A program made the translations under genes and the position numbers. Positions 55,076 through 63,718 of a stretch of DNA of 64,000 nucleotides are shown here, one piece after another. Source of the DNA: Caldimonas tepidiphila (GTDB taxonomy: Bacteria > Pseudomonadota > Gammaproteobacteria > Burkholderiales > Burkholderiaceae_C); the NCBI RefSeq assembly GCF_003569765.1, contig NZ_QXMG01000012.1, positions 1 to 64,000 of the forward strand, written 5' to 3'. The notes below the pieces were generated by a model. The model searched no databases and was not told the DNA's origin. It was given only the letters and a program-made list of their open reading frames with translations. Numbering within the stretch: position 1 is the first letter of the stretch; every line of letters begins with the position of its first letter.

Positions 55076-56530
55076 ATGAGCCGCTTCGGCCTGCTGCTCG
55101 ACGGCTTCGGCGTCGCCTTCGGCGAACGCACGGTGCTGCGCTCGGTGAGCTTCGGCGTGCCGCAGTGCGGATGCACGGCGCTGCTGGGCCCCTCGGGCAC
55201 CGGCAAGTCCACGCTGCTGCGCACGCTCGCGGGCTACAACGACGCCAACCCCTCGCTGCGCACCTGGGGCGCGGTGCGCCTCGGCGAAGCCCCGCCGGCC
55301 GACGGGCTGCAGCGCCCGGCGCTGGTGATGCAGAAGCCCCAGCTGCTCGTCTCCACCGTGATGGAGAACCTGGTGTGCGAGCTGCCCAACCGCTCGGACC
55401 TGCGGCGCACCGAGCAGAACGAGCTCGTGCGCGAGGCGCTCGAACGCTACGGCCTGCAGCCGCGGCTGCAGCCGCGCCTGCACGACAAGGTGATCGGCTG
55501 CCCGCCGACGGAGCAGCGGCTGATCGCGATCCTGCGCATGGCGCTCGCGCAGCCGGCGGTGCTGATGGTCGACGAGCCCACCAGCGGGCTGACGCCCGAG
55601 CAGGCCGCGCCGGTGCTGGAGCTGCTGCGGCAGCTCGCCCGCGAGCGCGCGCTGCTGGTCGTGATGCACCACCAGCTGCAGACGCGCGAGATCGCCGACC
55701 AGGTGGTGCTGCTGGCCAACGGCATCGTGCAGGAAGCCGCCGGTGTCGAGGCCTTCTTCTCCGATCCGCGCAGCGAGGCGGCCCGGGCCTTCGTGCGCAC
55801 CGGCTCCTGCCCCGAGGAGGCGCAGGACGCCGGCGAAGAGGCCTGCGAGGAAACCTGCGAAGGGGCCTGCGAGGAAGCGCGCGACGCGAGCCGCGAGGAG
55901 ACGATCGGGGCCGCCGCGCCGCCTCCGCCCGCCGTCACCGACGAAGCGCCCCCGGTGCCTGCGGACATCGCCCCCGCCGTCGCCGCGCGGCCGCCCGGGC
56001 GCAGCGCCGCCTACGGGCCGCGCGGCTTCGTCTGGCTGATCCCCGGGCGCCTCGGCGGCACGCCGCTGCCCGGCATCTTCCACGACGTGCGCTACGACCT
56101 CGACGCGCTGCAGTCGGTCGGAATCACGCGGCTGGTGTCGCTGACCGAGACGCCCTTCGACCCGGCGCTGGCGGCGCCCTTCGGCATCCGCTGCACGCCC
56201 TGCCCGATCGACGACATGGCCGCGCCGACGCTGACCACCGGCTGGCAGCTCTGCGCCGACATCGACCGCCACCTGCGCGCCGGCGAGGTGATCGCGGTGC
56301 ACTGCAAGGCCGGCCTGGGACGCACCGGCACGATCCTGGCGGCCTACTGGATCTGGCAGGGCATGGGCCGCATCGGCGCGCTGCAGGCGCTCGAGCATGT
56401 GCGCCGCATGCACCCGGGCTGGGTCCAGTCCGACACCCAGGTCCGCTTCCTCGAGGAATTTGCGAGAGTCGTCGCAAAAAACGCCTCCGTGATGGAGAGC
56501 GCTTCACGCAGGCTGGCGCCGCATCCCTGA
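55076..56530 (+). CDS. Fusion of ABC ATPase and tyrosine/dual-specificity phosphatase
   Basis: This protein of about 484 residues has two domains. Residues 1-240 are an ABC ATPase: Walker A GPSGTGKST (38-46), Q-loop Gln85, Walker B VLMVDEPTSGLTP (161-173), H-loop His197/198. The LSGGQ signature is replaced by CPPTEQR (141-147). An acidic Glu/Cys-rich linker (about 244-275: EEACEETCEGACEEA) and a Pro/Ala stretch lead to a phosphatase domain (about 313-465) with general-acid PIDDM and the P-loop HCKAGLGRTG (Cys409, Arg415). No membrane subunit is encoded nearby. It lies between the GTPase and roadblock genes. Confidence 0.88.
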   Translation: MSRFGLLLDGFGVAFGERTVLRSVSFGVPQCGCTALLGPSGTGKSTLLRTLAGYNDANPSLRTWGAVRLGEAPPADGLQRPALVMQKPQLLVSTVMENLVCELPNRSDLRRTEQNELVREALERYGLQPRLQPRLHDKVIGCPPTEQRLIAILRMALAQPAVLMVDEPTSGLTPEQAAPVLELLRQLARERALLVVMHHQLQTREIADQVVLLANGIVQEAAGVEAFFSDPRSEAARAFVRTGSCPEEAQDAGEEACEETCEGACEEARDASREETIGAAAPPPPAVTDEAPPVPADIAPAVAARPPGRSAAYGPRGFVWLIPGRLGGTPLPGIFHDVRYDLDALQSVGITRLVSLTETPFDPALAAPFGIRCTPCPIDDMAAPTLTTGWQLCADIDRHLRAGEVIAVHCKAGLGRTGTILAAYWIWQGMGRIGALQALEHVRRMHPGWVQSDTQVRFLEEFARVVAKNASVMESASRRLAPHP

Positions 56531-56585
56531 ACCGGCGGCGGCCCGGCCTGCATTACATCAAGAACCCACTGAAGAACGATCAATC

Positions 56586-56990
56586 ATGAGCACCCTGGAC
56601 ACCGCACTGCAGAAGGCAGTGAGCAGCATCCCCGATTGCGTGGCGGCCGGCTATGTGGACCTCGCGTCCGGCATGCTGCTCGGCATCAAGACGGTCGACT
56701 CCCATCCCAGCCAAGTGGTCGAGATGGTCGCCGCGGCGACGGCCGACCTGTTCCAGGGTCCGAGCGTGCAGACCATCGAGCAGATGTTCCGCATGTCGCG
56801 CGGCATCCCTGAGGACGGACACCACTACTTCCAGGAGATCATCGTCAACAGCGACAACCTGATCCACGTCTTCCTGCGCGGCAAGAAGCAGCAGCAGGTC
56901 GCGTGCTTCGTCTGCCGCAAGGGCGCCAACCTCGGCATGGTGCTGACCAAGTCGCGCATGGCGATGCCGACCATCGAGGTCGCGCTCTAA
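56586..56990 (+). CDS. Roadblock/LC7-domain protein 1
   Basis: This 134-residue alpha/beta protein has the roadblock pattern IPDCVAAGYVDLASGMLLGIKTV, a central helix with VEMVAAATADLFQG, and two edge strands (QEIIVNSDNLIHVFLR, QVACFVCRKGANLGMVLTKSRMAM). Roadblock proteins dimerise and regulate small GTPases. Cys residues in CFVC are notable. It follows the fusion gene by 55 bases. Confidence 0.82.
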   Translation: MSTLDTALQKAVSSIPDCVAAGYVDLASGMLLGIKTVDSHPSQVVEMVAAATADLFQGPSVQTIEQMFRMSRGIPEDGHHYFQEIIVNSDNLIHVFLRGKKQQQVACFVCRKGANLGMVLTKSRMAMPTIEVAL

Positions 56991-57110
56991 TCGCCCCCCG
57001 TCCCCAGGCTTTCCCCGCGGGGCGGCAGCCGATGCCGCCCGCGGGGTCGTCCCCCATCTTCCGGGCCTGCGGCGTCGCTGCCGCCACGACCCGGCAACAA
57101 GGAAAGAGCA

Positions 57111-57524
57111 ATGCGTGAACCGTCCGGCCCGGCCGCCTCCCCGCTGGCGAGTTCCGCCCGCAGCGTCCTGAGGAACCTCCAGGCGAGTTCCGAGCACATC
57201 CAGGCCTCGGCGCTGGTTTCCGGCGACGGCCTGGTCGTCGCCGCGGTGCTCGGCAGCGGCGTCGACGAGGACCGCTTCGGCGCGATGTGCGCTTCGCTGC
57301 TGGCGCTCGCGACGCGTGCCGCCCGGGAGGTCGACCGCGGCGAGCTGCGCCAGATCATCCTCGACGGCGCCCAGGGCGTGATGCTGCTGACGCGTGCCGG
57401 CGGCACCGGCGTGCTGACCGTTGCCGCGGCCAACACGATCAACCTCGGCAAGCTGATCCTCGATACCCGCGCCACCGCGCAGAAGCTCGCCACGCTGTTC
57501 GCGGGCGCCGTCCCGCCGCGCTGA
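57111..57524 (+). CDS. Roadblock/LC7-domain protein 2
   Basis: This 137-residue protein has the roadblock core HIQASALVSGDGLVVAAVL, FGAMCASLLALATRAAREV, LRQIILDGAQGVMLLTRAGGTGVLTVAA and NLGKLILDTRATAQKLATLF. It is closer to the MglB/Rlc-type sequence than roadblock protein 1. It is the last gene of the operon, converging on the downstream glycan locus. The start has AAGGAAAG. Confidence 0.88.
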   Translation: MREPSGPAASPLASSARSVLRNLQASSEHIQASALVSGDGLVVAAVLGSGVDEDRFGAMCASLLALATRAAREVDRGELRQIILDGAQGVMLLTRAGGTGVLTVAAANTINLGKLILDTRATAQKLATLFAGAVPPR

Positions 57525-57539
57525 GACGCGGCCCTCCGC

Positions 57540-58508
57540 TCAGGACGCCACGGTCCTGAGCGCCTCGCACCAGTCCGCGACGAAGCGGCGGATGTCGAAG
57601 CGCTCCTCGGCGGTCTGCCGCGCCGCCGCGCCGAGGCGCGCCGCCTCCTTCGGGTCGGCGAGCAGCCGCTTCATGTGCTCCACCAGCCGCTCGACGCGCG
57701 TGTCGACGTAGCCGTTGTCGCCGTTGCGGATCACCGTGACGAGCTCGGTGGTCGCGAGACCCACGACCGGCAGCCCCACCATCATCGCCTCGATGATCGA
57801 CAGCCCGAGGCTCGTGTAGCGGATCGGGTTGAAGAAGAAGCGGAACGGCGCCATCACGCCGGGCAGCAGGTGGTTGGCCACCTCGCCGTGGCCGCCCATG
57901 CGCTCGCTGCCCATGCCGACGAGCATCAGCGGCACCTCGCGCGCCACCTGCGCGTAGACGTCGGCGCCGAGCCGGCGGCCGCGCCGGTCGAGGTTGTTGA
58001 CGACGACGACGCCGCTGGCGCGCTCGCCGCTGTAGCGGGCCGGCGACAGCGGCACCACGCCGTGCTCGATCACGCGCACCGGCGTCCTGCCGCTGTCCCA
58101 CATCAGCGCGTTGAAGGGCGTGCAGTGCACCAGCAGCGCGCCGGGGTCGTCCACCCAGTGGCGCGTCTCGGTCGGGTGCTGCTGCGGCGGGTCGTGCTCG
58201 AGGTAGACCCGCGGCAGGCGCTGCTGCGCGGGGCTGAGCAGCCGCTCGCGCTCGCGCTCCCAGGCGTCGCGCGACTGGTAGAGGATCACGTCGAACTCCA
58301 TCTTCGCGATCTCGTCGACATGCGCCTCGTGCACGTTGTCGCCCCAGGGCAGCGTGCCGCTCCTGCCGCTGTGGTGGGTGGAGCGCGCGTCGTCGGTCAC
58401 GAGGTAGAAGTCGTGCGGCACCTGCGTCAGGTAATACAGGTAGTTGCCGTGCACGTGCCAGGTGAGGATGCGCAGCTTCTTGTGGCCTTGCGGCAGGGTT
58501 TCAGGCAT
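57540..58508 (-). CDS. Glycosyltransferase (GT-B) of the glycan locus
   Basis: This 322-residue protein starts LRILTWHVHGNYLYYLTQ and contains VYLEHDPPQQHPTETRHWVDD, RVIEHGVV, VVVVNNLDRRGRRLG and the donor motif RYTSLGLSIIEAMMVGLPVVGLATTE. This shape is found in Burkholderiales loci with a carbamoyltransferase and GT9 enzymes. It overlaps the GT9 gene by eight bases. Confidence 0.85.
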   Translation of the reverse strand: MPETLPQGHKKLRILTWHVHGNYLYYLTQVPHDFYLVTDDARSTHHSGRSGTLPWGDNVHEAHVDEIAKMEFDVILYQSRDAWERERERLLSPAQQRLPRVYLEHDPPQQHPTETRHWVDDPGALLVHCTPFNALMWDSGRTPVRVIEHGVVPLSPARYSGERASGVVVVNNLDRRGRRLGADVYAQVAREVPLMLVGMGSERMGGHGEVANHLLPGVMAPFRFFFNPIRYTSLGLSIIEAMMVGLPVVGLATTELVTVIRNGDNGYVDTRVERLVEHMKRLLADPKEAARLGAAARQTAEERFDIRRFVADWCEALRTVAS

Positions 58509-59610
58509 GCAGTCGTTCTCCGGCCATCGTCAACGCGCGCACCTCGTCGATCACCGCAGCGGGATCGATCGCGGTGGCGCAACCATGTTCGTAGGGGCAG
58601 GCGTGGTGCTGGCAGGGCCGGCAGGGCGTGGCCTGCCACAGCACCCGGTGACGCCGCGCGTCGAGCGGCGCCCAGCGCGGCACGTCCGAGCCCGCGCTCA
58701 CGACCACCGTGGGCGTGCCGAGCGCCGCGGCGACGTGCACGATGCCGGTGTCGTTGCACACCACGAAGCGGGCGCGCTCGACCAGCGCGCCGAGCGTCCA
58801 CAGGCTGGTGCGGCCGATCAGGTTGACCACCGGGCCGTGCGGCCGCGTCGCGAGCGCCGCCTCGAGCCGCGCGCCGAGCGCGGCCTCGGCCGCGGTGCCG
58901 GTCAGCACCACCTCGAAGCCGCGCCGGCGCAGCGCCTCGGCGACCTCGGCGAAGCGCTCCACCGGCCAGCGCCGCGAGGGCAGCTGCGCGCCCGGGTGCA
59001 GGCAGACGAAGGGCCGGCCGGCATAGGCGCCGGGCCACAGCGCGGCGAGCTCGGTGCGGTCGGCATCGCACAGCGGGAAGTCGAGCGCAGTGCCGAGCCG
59101 CGGCGCGCCGAGCCGGTCGGTGAGCTGCAGCAGCCGCTCGATCTCGTGGCCCTCGCGCGGCCAGGGCACCGCGAGCTCCGGCTCCGGCACGAAGCCGCCG
59201 GTGTCGAAGAAGCACGCGACATGGCGCGCGCCGAAGCTCGCGAGCAGCGGGTTGGTGATGCCGCCGCTGCCGTGCATCTGCACCAGCAGGTCCCAGCGCC
59301 GCGCCTGCATGCGCGCGAGGAAGTCCGGCAGCGCGGCGAGCTCGCAGGCCTGCTCGGGCAGTCCCGGCCAGCCGGGGAAGGCCTCGAAGGCGTCGACGCT
59401 CGGCAGCCGCGCGGCGAGCTCGCGCGCCCAGGGCAGGCCGACCAGCGTGATCTCGGCCGACGGGAAGGCCCCTTTCAGCGCCCGCAGCGCCGGCGTCGCG
59501 CACAGCAGGTCGCCGAGCATCAGCGCGCGGAACACCGCGATGCGACGCATCGGCTCGGCCAGCCAGGGCGGCGCCTGCTCCGAATCGTTCCAGCGCGGTG
59601 CGGCCCTCAC
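58501..59610 (-). CDS. GT9 heptosyltransferase-like enzyme
   Basis: This protein of about 369 residues belongs to family GT9 (ADP-heptose:LPS heptosyltransferases): MRRIAVFRALMLGDLLCATPALRALK, HGSGGITNPLLASF, CLHPGAQLPSRRWPVERFAEVAEAL and NDTGIVHVAAALGTPTVVV. The ending CRPCQHHACPYEHGCA is a Cys-rich motif typical of this group. The GTG start at 59610 overlaps the GT2 stop (GTGA). The ATG at 59550 is an alternative. Confidence 0.88.
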   Translation of the reverse strand: MRAAPRWNDSEQAPPWLAEPMRRIAVFRALMLGDLLCATPALRALKGAFPSAEITLVGLPWARELAARLPSVDAFEAFPGWPGLPEQACELAALPDFLARMQARRWDLLVQMHGSGGITNPLLASFGARHVACFFDTGGFVPEPELAVPWPREGHEIERLLQLTDRLGAPRLGTALDFPLCDADRTELAALWPGAYAGRPFVCLHPGAQLPSRRWPVERFAEVAEALRRRGFEVVLTGTAAEAALGARLEAALATRPHGPVVNLIGRTSLWTLGALVERARFVVCNDTGIVHVAAALGTPTVVVSAGSDVPRWAPLDARRHRVLWQATPCRPCQHHACPYEHGCATAIDPAAVIDEVRALTMAGERLHA

Positions 59611-60674
59611 AGGAACAGCACCCTGAAGCGCCAGGCGCCGGCGAGCCGCCAGTACACCGACAGGAAGGGGATCGCCGCGGAGGTCAGCACCATCTCGGCG
59701 ACGTGGCGGGCGCTGCGCGAGGTGTCGCGCAGCCGCTCGAGCGCGAAGCCCGCGATCGCCGCCAGCGCGAAGGCGAACAGCAGCAGCGCCGGCCCCGCGG
59801 CGCCCCACAGCAGCGAGCCGCAGCCCGCCAGCGTACTCGCGACGATCGCGTAGTAGCGCCAGGGCGGCACCGGGCGGATCTCGGCGCGGTAGCGGCGCGG
59901 GTGCTTCTTGTAGAGCAGCGCGTCGAAGTAGACGTTGGCCTGCTGGCGCAGGCTCAGGCCCCAGGGCGCCTCGCGCACCGGATGCACGACGACCGCGCCC
60001 GGCGCACGCCCGACCGGGCCGCAGTGCTGCTGCAGCATGAAGCACAGGTCCGAGTCCTCGCGCCAGGCGCGCAGGAAGCGCTCGTCGAAGCCGCCGACCG
60101 CCGCGAGCGCCGCGCGCTCGACGAAGGCGTTGGCGGTGACGAAGTCGGCCGTCTCCAGCCCCTTGGTCATCTTCGCGTGGTCGGTGAACTCGCCCTCGAC
60201 CGGCACCACCACGCGGCCGCGCAGCGCGACCTCGGCGCCGGCCGCCGCGATCGCGCGCTCGGCCTCGGCGAGCCAGTCGCGCTCGGGACGGGTGTCGTCG
60301 TCGGTGAAGGCGATCCACGGCGCGCGCGCCGCGCGCCAGCCGCGGTTGCGCGCGGCGGCCGGCCCGCGCGTGCCGTCGGGGCGCAGGTAGTGCAACCGCG
60401 GCCCCTGCGGATGCGCGCGCGCGATCGACTCGACCTTCTCGCGCGTGTCCTCGGTCTGCCCGTCGTCGACCACGATCACCTCGTAGGCCTCGGGCGCGAG
60501 CGTCTGCGCCATCACCGCCTCGAGGCAGCGCGCGAGCAGGTCCGGGCGCCGGAAGGTCGGGATCACGACGCTCAGCCGCGGCACCGGACCGCGCGGCGCG
60601 GGCATCGCCTCCTCGCTCGCCGCCGCACGAGCCGGCCGCGCCGGCATCGTTCCCTTCAGGATCTCGGCCGCCAT
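59607..60674 (-). CDS. Membrane-anchored glycosyltransferase family 2
   Basis: This 355-residue GT-A enzyme has RLSVVIPTFRRPDLLARCLEAV, VIVVDDGQTEDT, the DxD-like FTDDDTRPERDWL, GGFDERFLRAWREDSDLCFML, and two to three C-terminal membrane helices near YYAIVASTLAGCGSLLWGAAGPALLLFAFALAAI. It transfers a sugar at the cytoplasmic face of the membrane. It is one base from the carbamoyltransferase gene. Confidence 0.88.
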   Translation of the reverse strand: MAAEILKGTMPARPARAAASEEAMPAPRGPVPRLSVVIPTFRRPDLLARCLEAVMAQTLAPEAYEVIVVDDGQTEDTREKVESIARAHPQGPRLHYLRPDGTRGPAAARNRGWRAARAPWIAFTDDDTRPERDWLAEAERAIAAAGAEVALRGRVVVPVEGEFTDHAKMTKGLETADFVTANAFVERAALAAVGGFDERFLRAWREDSDLCFMLQQHCGPVGRAPGAVVVHPVREAPWGLSLRQQANVYFDALLYKKHPRRYRAEIRPVPPWRYYAIVASTLAGCGSLLWGAAGPALLLFAFALAAIAGFALERLRDTSRSARHVAEMVLTSAAIPFLSVYWRLAGAWRFRVLFL

Positions 60675-60675
60675 C

Positions 60676-62496
60676 TCACTTCTTCTCCAGCAGGAAGGAG
60701 CCGATCACCAGCGCGTCCAGCGGCGTGCTGTAGAAGGCGTCGACCGCGTCGCGCGGCGTGCAGACGATCGGCTCGCCGCGCACGTTGAACGAGGTGTTCA
60801 CCAGCACCGGCACGCCGGTGAGCTCGCCGAAGGCGCTCAGCAGCGCGTGCCAGCGCGGGTTGTCCTCGGCGCGCACTGTCTGCACGCGCGCGGTCAGGTC
60901 GGCGTGGCAGGCCGCGGGGATGCGCGGCGCCTGCTCCGGGATCACGTCGTAGATGAAGAGCATGAAGGGCGCACGGCCGCCGTTGGCGCCGGCCGGCGTG
61001 AACCACTCGGCGAGCCGCTCCTCGGGCACCGCCGGTGCGACCGGGCGGAAGTCCTCGCGGTCCTTGAGCTCGTTGAGGCGCTGCTGCATCGCCGCGTCGA
61101 GCGGCGACGCGACGATCGAGCGTGCGCCGAGCGCGCGCGGGCCGAACTCCATGCGGCCCTGGTACCAGCCGATGATGCGGTTGTCGGCGAGGATCCTCGC
61201 CGTCTCGGCCGCCACGTCGTCGAGCCGCCGGTAGGGCAGCTTGGCCCAGCGCAGGAAGGCCTCGATCTCCTCGTCGCTCGAGCCCGGCCCCCAGTAGGCG
61301 TGCTCCATGTGCCAGCGCCGCGCCGCCAGCAGCGCGCCGGTGTCGGCCTCGCTCGCCGGCTCGAACTGCGGCGCGTTGGCGGCCTCGTCGGGCATGCCGC
61401 TGCGCGCGTCGGCAGCCAGGGCGCGCTCGCGCGCATCGACCCACAGCGCCGCGCCGAGCGCGGTGCCGGCGTCGCCCGCGGCCGGCTGCACCCAGACCTC
61501 GTCGAACAGGCCCGCGTCGCGCAGCCGCGCGTTCATCACGCAGTTCAGCGCCACGCCGCCGGCCATCGCGAGGTGGCGCTCGCCGCTCGCCTCGCGCAGC
61601 CACGCGGCGAGCCGCAGCACGGTCTCCTCGAGCACCTGCTGCAGCGACGCGGCGATGTCGAAGTGCGACTGCTCCAGCGGCGCGCCGCGCTCGCGCGCCG
61701 GGCCGAACAGCTCGGCGAGCCCGGTCGGCTCGACGCGGTACTGCCCGCCCTCCCCGACCTGCACCAGCTCGCGCAGCCGCTCGCGCCAGCGCGGCTGGCC
61801 GAGCGCGGCCAGCGCCATCACCTTGTACTCGTCCGACGAGTGCAGGAAGCCGAGGTGCGAGGTGACGCGCTCGTAGAGCAGGCCGAGCGAGTGCGGCATC
61901 AGCACCTCGCCGAGCGGGCGGTAGCGCTGGTCGCGCCACACGCCGTAGCTCGTCGTCGCCTCCTCGCCGCGGCCGTCGAGCGTCATCACCGCGCAGCGCT
62001 CGAAGGGCGCGGCGAGGAAGGCGCTCGCCTGGTGGCTCAGGTGGTGATCCACGAAGTGCCACCTGAACGGCCCGTCGGGGCGCACGCCGGCGAAGCGCTT
62101 CTTCAAGTGGTGCGGCGCGCCCGAGGCGAGCTGGCGCGGCGCGTTGACGATGTAGGACGCGAACAGCGGATCCCAGACGCTCTCCCACGCGCCCTTGTCG
62201 TGCGCCGAGGGCTCCAGCGGCAGCGTCAGCACGCCCTCCGGCACGCGCTCGCGCAGGAAGCGGCGCGGGTCGTAGCTGTAGGCGACGTGGTCCACCTCGG
62301 CGAGCGTCACGCCGGCGCGCGCGAGGCAATCGTCGATGGCGTGGAAGGGCAGCTCCCAGGCGGTGAAGGGCACCGGGCGCTTGCCGTGCTTGATGCGCGT
62401 GAAGCGCTCCTCCTCCGAGGCGGCGACGAGCACGCCGTCGGCCACCAGGGCGGCCGAGGAGTCGTGGAAGGCAGCGTTGATTCCGAGTGTCAGCAT
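60676..62496 (-). CDS. Sugar O-carbamoyltransferase (NodU/TobZ family)
   Basis: This 606-residue enzyme has the N-terminal Kae1-like domain (LGINAAFHDSSAALVADGVLVAASEEERFTRIKHGKRP; FVDHHLSHQASAFL; MAGGVALNCVMN) and the C-terminal carbamoyltransferase domain (GWYQGRMEFGPRALGARSIVASP; NTSFNVRGEPIVCTPRDAVDAF). With carbamoyl phosphate and ATP it forms a carbamoyl-adenylate and carbamoylates a sugar hydroxyl. Its operon suggests the acceptor is a heptose- or hexose-containing glycan. Confidence 0.93.
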   Translation of the reverse strand: MLTLGINAAFHDSSAALVADGVLVAASEEERFTRIKHGKRPVPFTAWELPFHAIDDCLARAGVTLAEVDHVAYSYDPRRFLRERVPEGVLTLPLEPSAHDKGAWESVWDPLFASYIVNAPRQLASGAPHHLKKRFAGVRPDGPFRWHFVDHHLSHQASAFLAAPFERCAVMTLDGRGEEATTSYGVWRDQRYRPLGEVLMPHSLGLLYERVTSHLGFLHSSDEYKVMALAALGQPRWRERLRELVQVGEGGQYRVEPTGLAELFGPARERGAPLEQSHFDIAASLQQVLEETVLRLAAWLREASGERHLAMAGGVALNCVMNARLRDAGLFDEVWVQPAAGDAGTALGAALWVDARERALAADARSGMPDEAANAPQFEPASEADTGALLAARRWHMEHAYWGPGSSDEEIEAFLRWAKLPYRRLDDVAAETARILADNRIIGWYQGRMEFGPRALGARSIVASPLDAAMQQRLNELKDREDFRPVAPAVPEERLAEWFTPAGANGGRAPFMLFIYDVIPEQAPRIPAACHADLTARVQTVRAEDNPRWHALLSAFGELTGVPVLVNTSFNVRGEPIVCTPRDAVDAFYSTPLDALVIGSFLLEKK

Positions 62497-62512
62497 CGGC
62501 CCTCCGTCGCGC

Positions 62513-63676
62513 TCACAGCGCCGGCACCACGCTCACGCGCGCCTGCACCGGCAGCGGCACCACCACCCCCGGCTGCCCCATCAGCTCCTGCGCCGCCTGC
62601 GCCACCGCCTGCGGCTCGACCTTGTGCAGGCAGTCGTTGTGGCCCTCGGGGCAGACGCTCTTGAAGCAGTTGCGGCAGGGCACGTCGTGGCTGAGCACGC
62701 GCGAGCGCACCTTCCAGGGCGTGTGCTGCGGGTTGGTCAGCGCGTAGAGATCGACCACCGGCGTGCCGAGCGCGGCGGCCATGTGCACCGGCCCGGTGTT
62801 GTTGCTCACCAGCACCTGGGCGCCGGCGAGCAGCGCGGCGAACTCGCCCAGGCTCAGCTGCCCGGCGAGCGAGAGCGCGCCGGGCAGCCCGGCGGCGGCC
62901 TCGTCGACCAGCGCCTGCTCGTCGGCGCCGCCGGTGAACACCGGCTGGCAGCCGGTGGCGGCGACGATCTGCTGCGCCGCGACGCCGAAGCGCGCCGCCG
63001 GGTAGCGGCGCGACGGCGCGGTGGCGCCCGGGTGGACGATGAAGTAGGGCCGCATCGGGTCGCCCCCGGCCGCGGCGAGCTTGGCGCGCGCGGCGAGCAC
63101 GTCGTCGACGCGGTAGCGGAACACCAGGGCGTCGTCGCGCGGGTGCAGGCCGACGGCGGCGACCAGCGCGAGCTGGCGCGCGACCTCGTGGCGCATGCCG
63201 GTCTCGGGCGAGTCGGTGTCGCGCACCCAGTCGCTGAGCAGGTCGTAGGGGTTCTCGCGTGCATGCGCGAGGCGCAGCGGGATGCCGGCGAGGCGGCACA
63301 TCAGCGCCGCCGGCAGCGCGCTCTGCGTGCAGACGGTGAAGATGATCGCGGCGTCGAAGCGGCGCTCGGCGAGCTGCCCGATCAGCGCCCGGTCGGCCTC
63401 GACCGACTCCGGCCCGCGCGGCGCGCCGCTGCCCTTGCTCCAGGGCGCGTCGTAGACGATCACGTCGTCGAGCATCGGCACGTGCGCGAGCGCGGCGGCG
63501 CCCGAGCGCGAGGCGAGCAGCGTCAGCCGCGCCTGCGGCAGCGTGTGGCGCACCGCGGCGAAGGCGGGCGTGCTCATCACCACGTCGCCGAGGTTGTCGA
63601 GCCGCACCAGCAGGATGTTGCGGGCCGCCCGCCAGCGCCGCAGCGGCTCGGTGGGGTGCAGCGGATCGTGGTTCAT
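62513..63676 (-). CDS. GT9 heptosyltransferase-like enzyme
   Basis: This 387-residue GT9 member shows NILLVRLDNLGDVVMSTPAFAAVRHTLP, FIVHPGATAPSRRYPAARFGVAA, VLVSNNTGPVHMAAALGTPVVDLYALTNPQHTPW and the Cys-containing CRNCFKSVCPEGHNDC. It is a second, diverged heptosyltransferase-like enzyme in the locus. ATG 63676 is chosen; an upstream in-frame start at 63697 adds seven residues. Confidence 0.9.
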   Translation of the reverse strand: MNHDPLHPTEPLRRWRAARNILLVRLDNLGDVVMSTPAFAAVRHTLPQARLTLLASRSGAAALAHVPMLDDVIVYDAPWSKGSGAPRGPESVEADRALIGQLAERRFDAAIIFTVCTQSALPAALMCRLAGIPLRLAHARENPYDLLSDWVRDTDSPETGMRHEVARQLALVAAVGLHPRDDALVFRYRVDDVLAARAKLAAAGGDPMRPYFIVHPGATAPSRRYPAARFGVAAQQIVAATGCQPVFTGGADEQALVDEAAAGLPGALSLAGQLSLGEFAALLAGAQVLVSNNTGPVHMAAALGTPVVDLYALTNPQHTPWKVRSRVLSHDVPCRNCFKSVCPEGHNDCLHKVEPQAVAQAAQELMGQPGVVVPLPVQARVSVVPAL

Positions 63677-63718
63677 GCGGGCCTCTCCTCGGGGCAAGCG
63701 TTCGTTCGGTGGCGCGCC

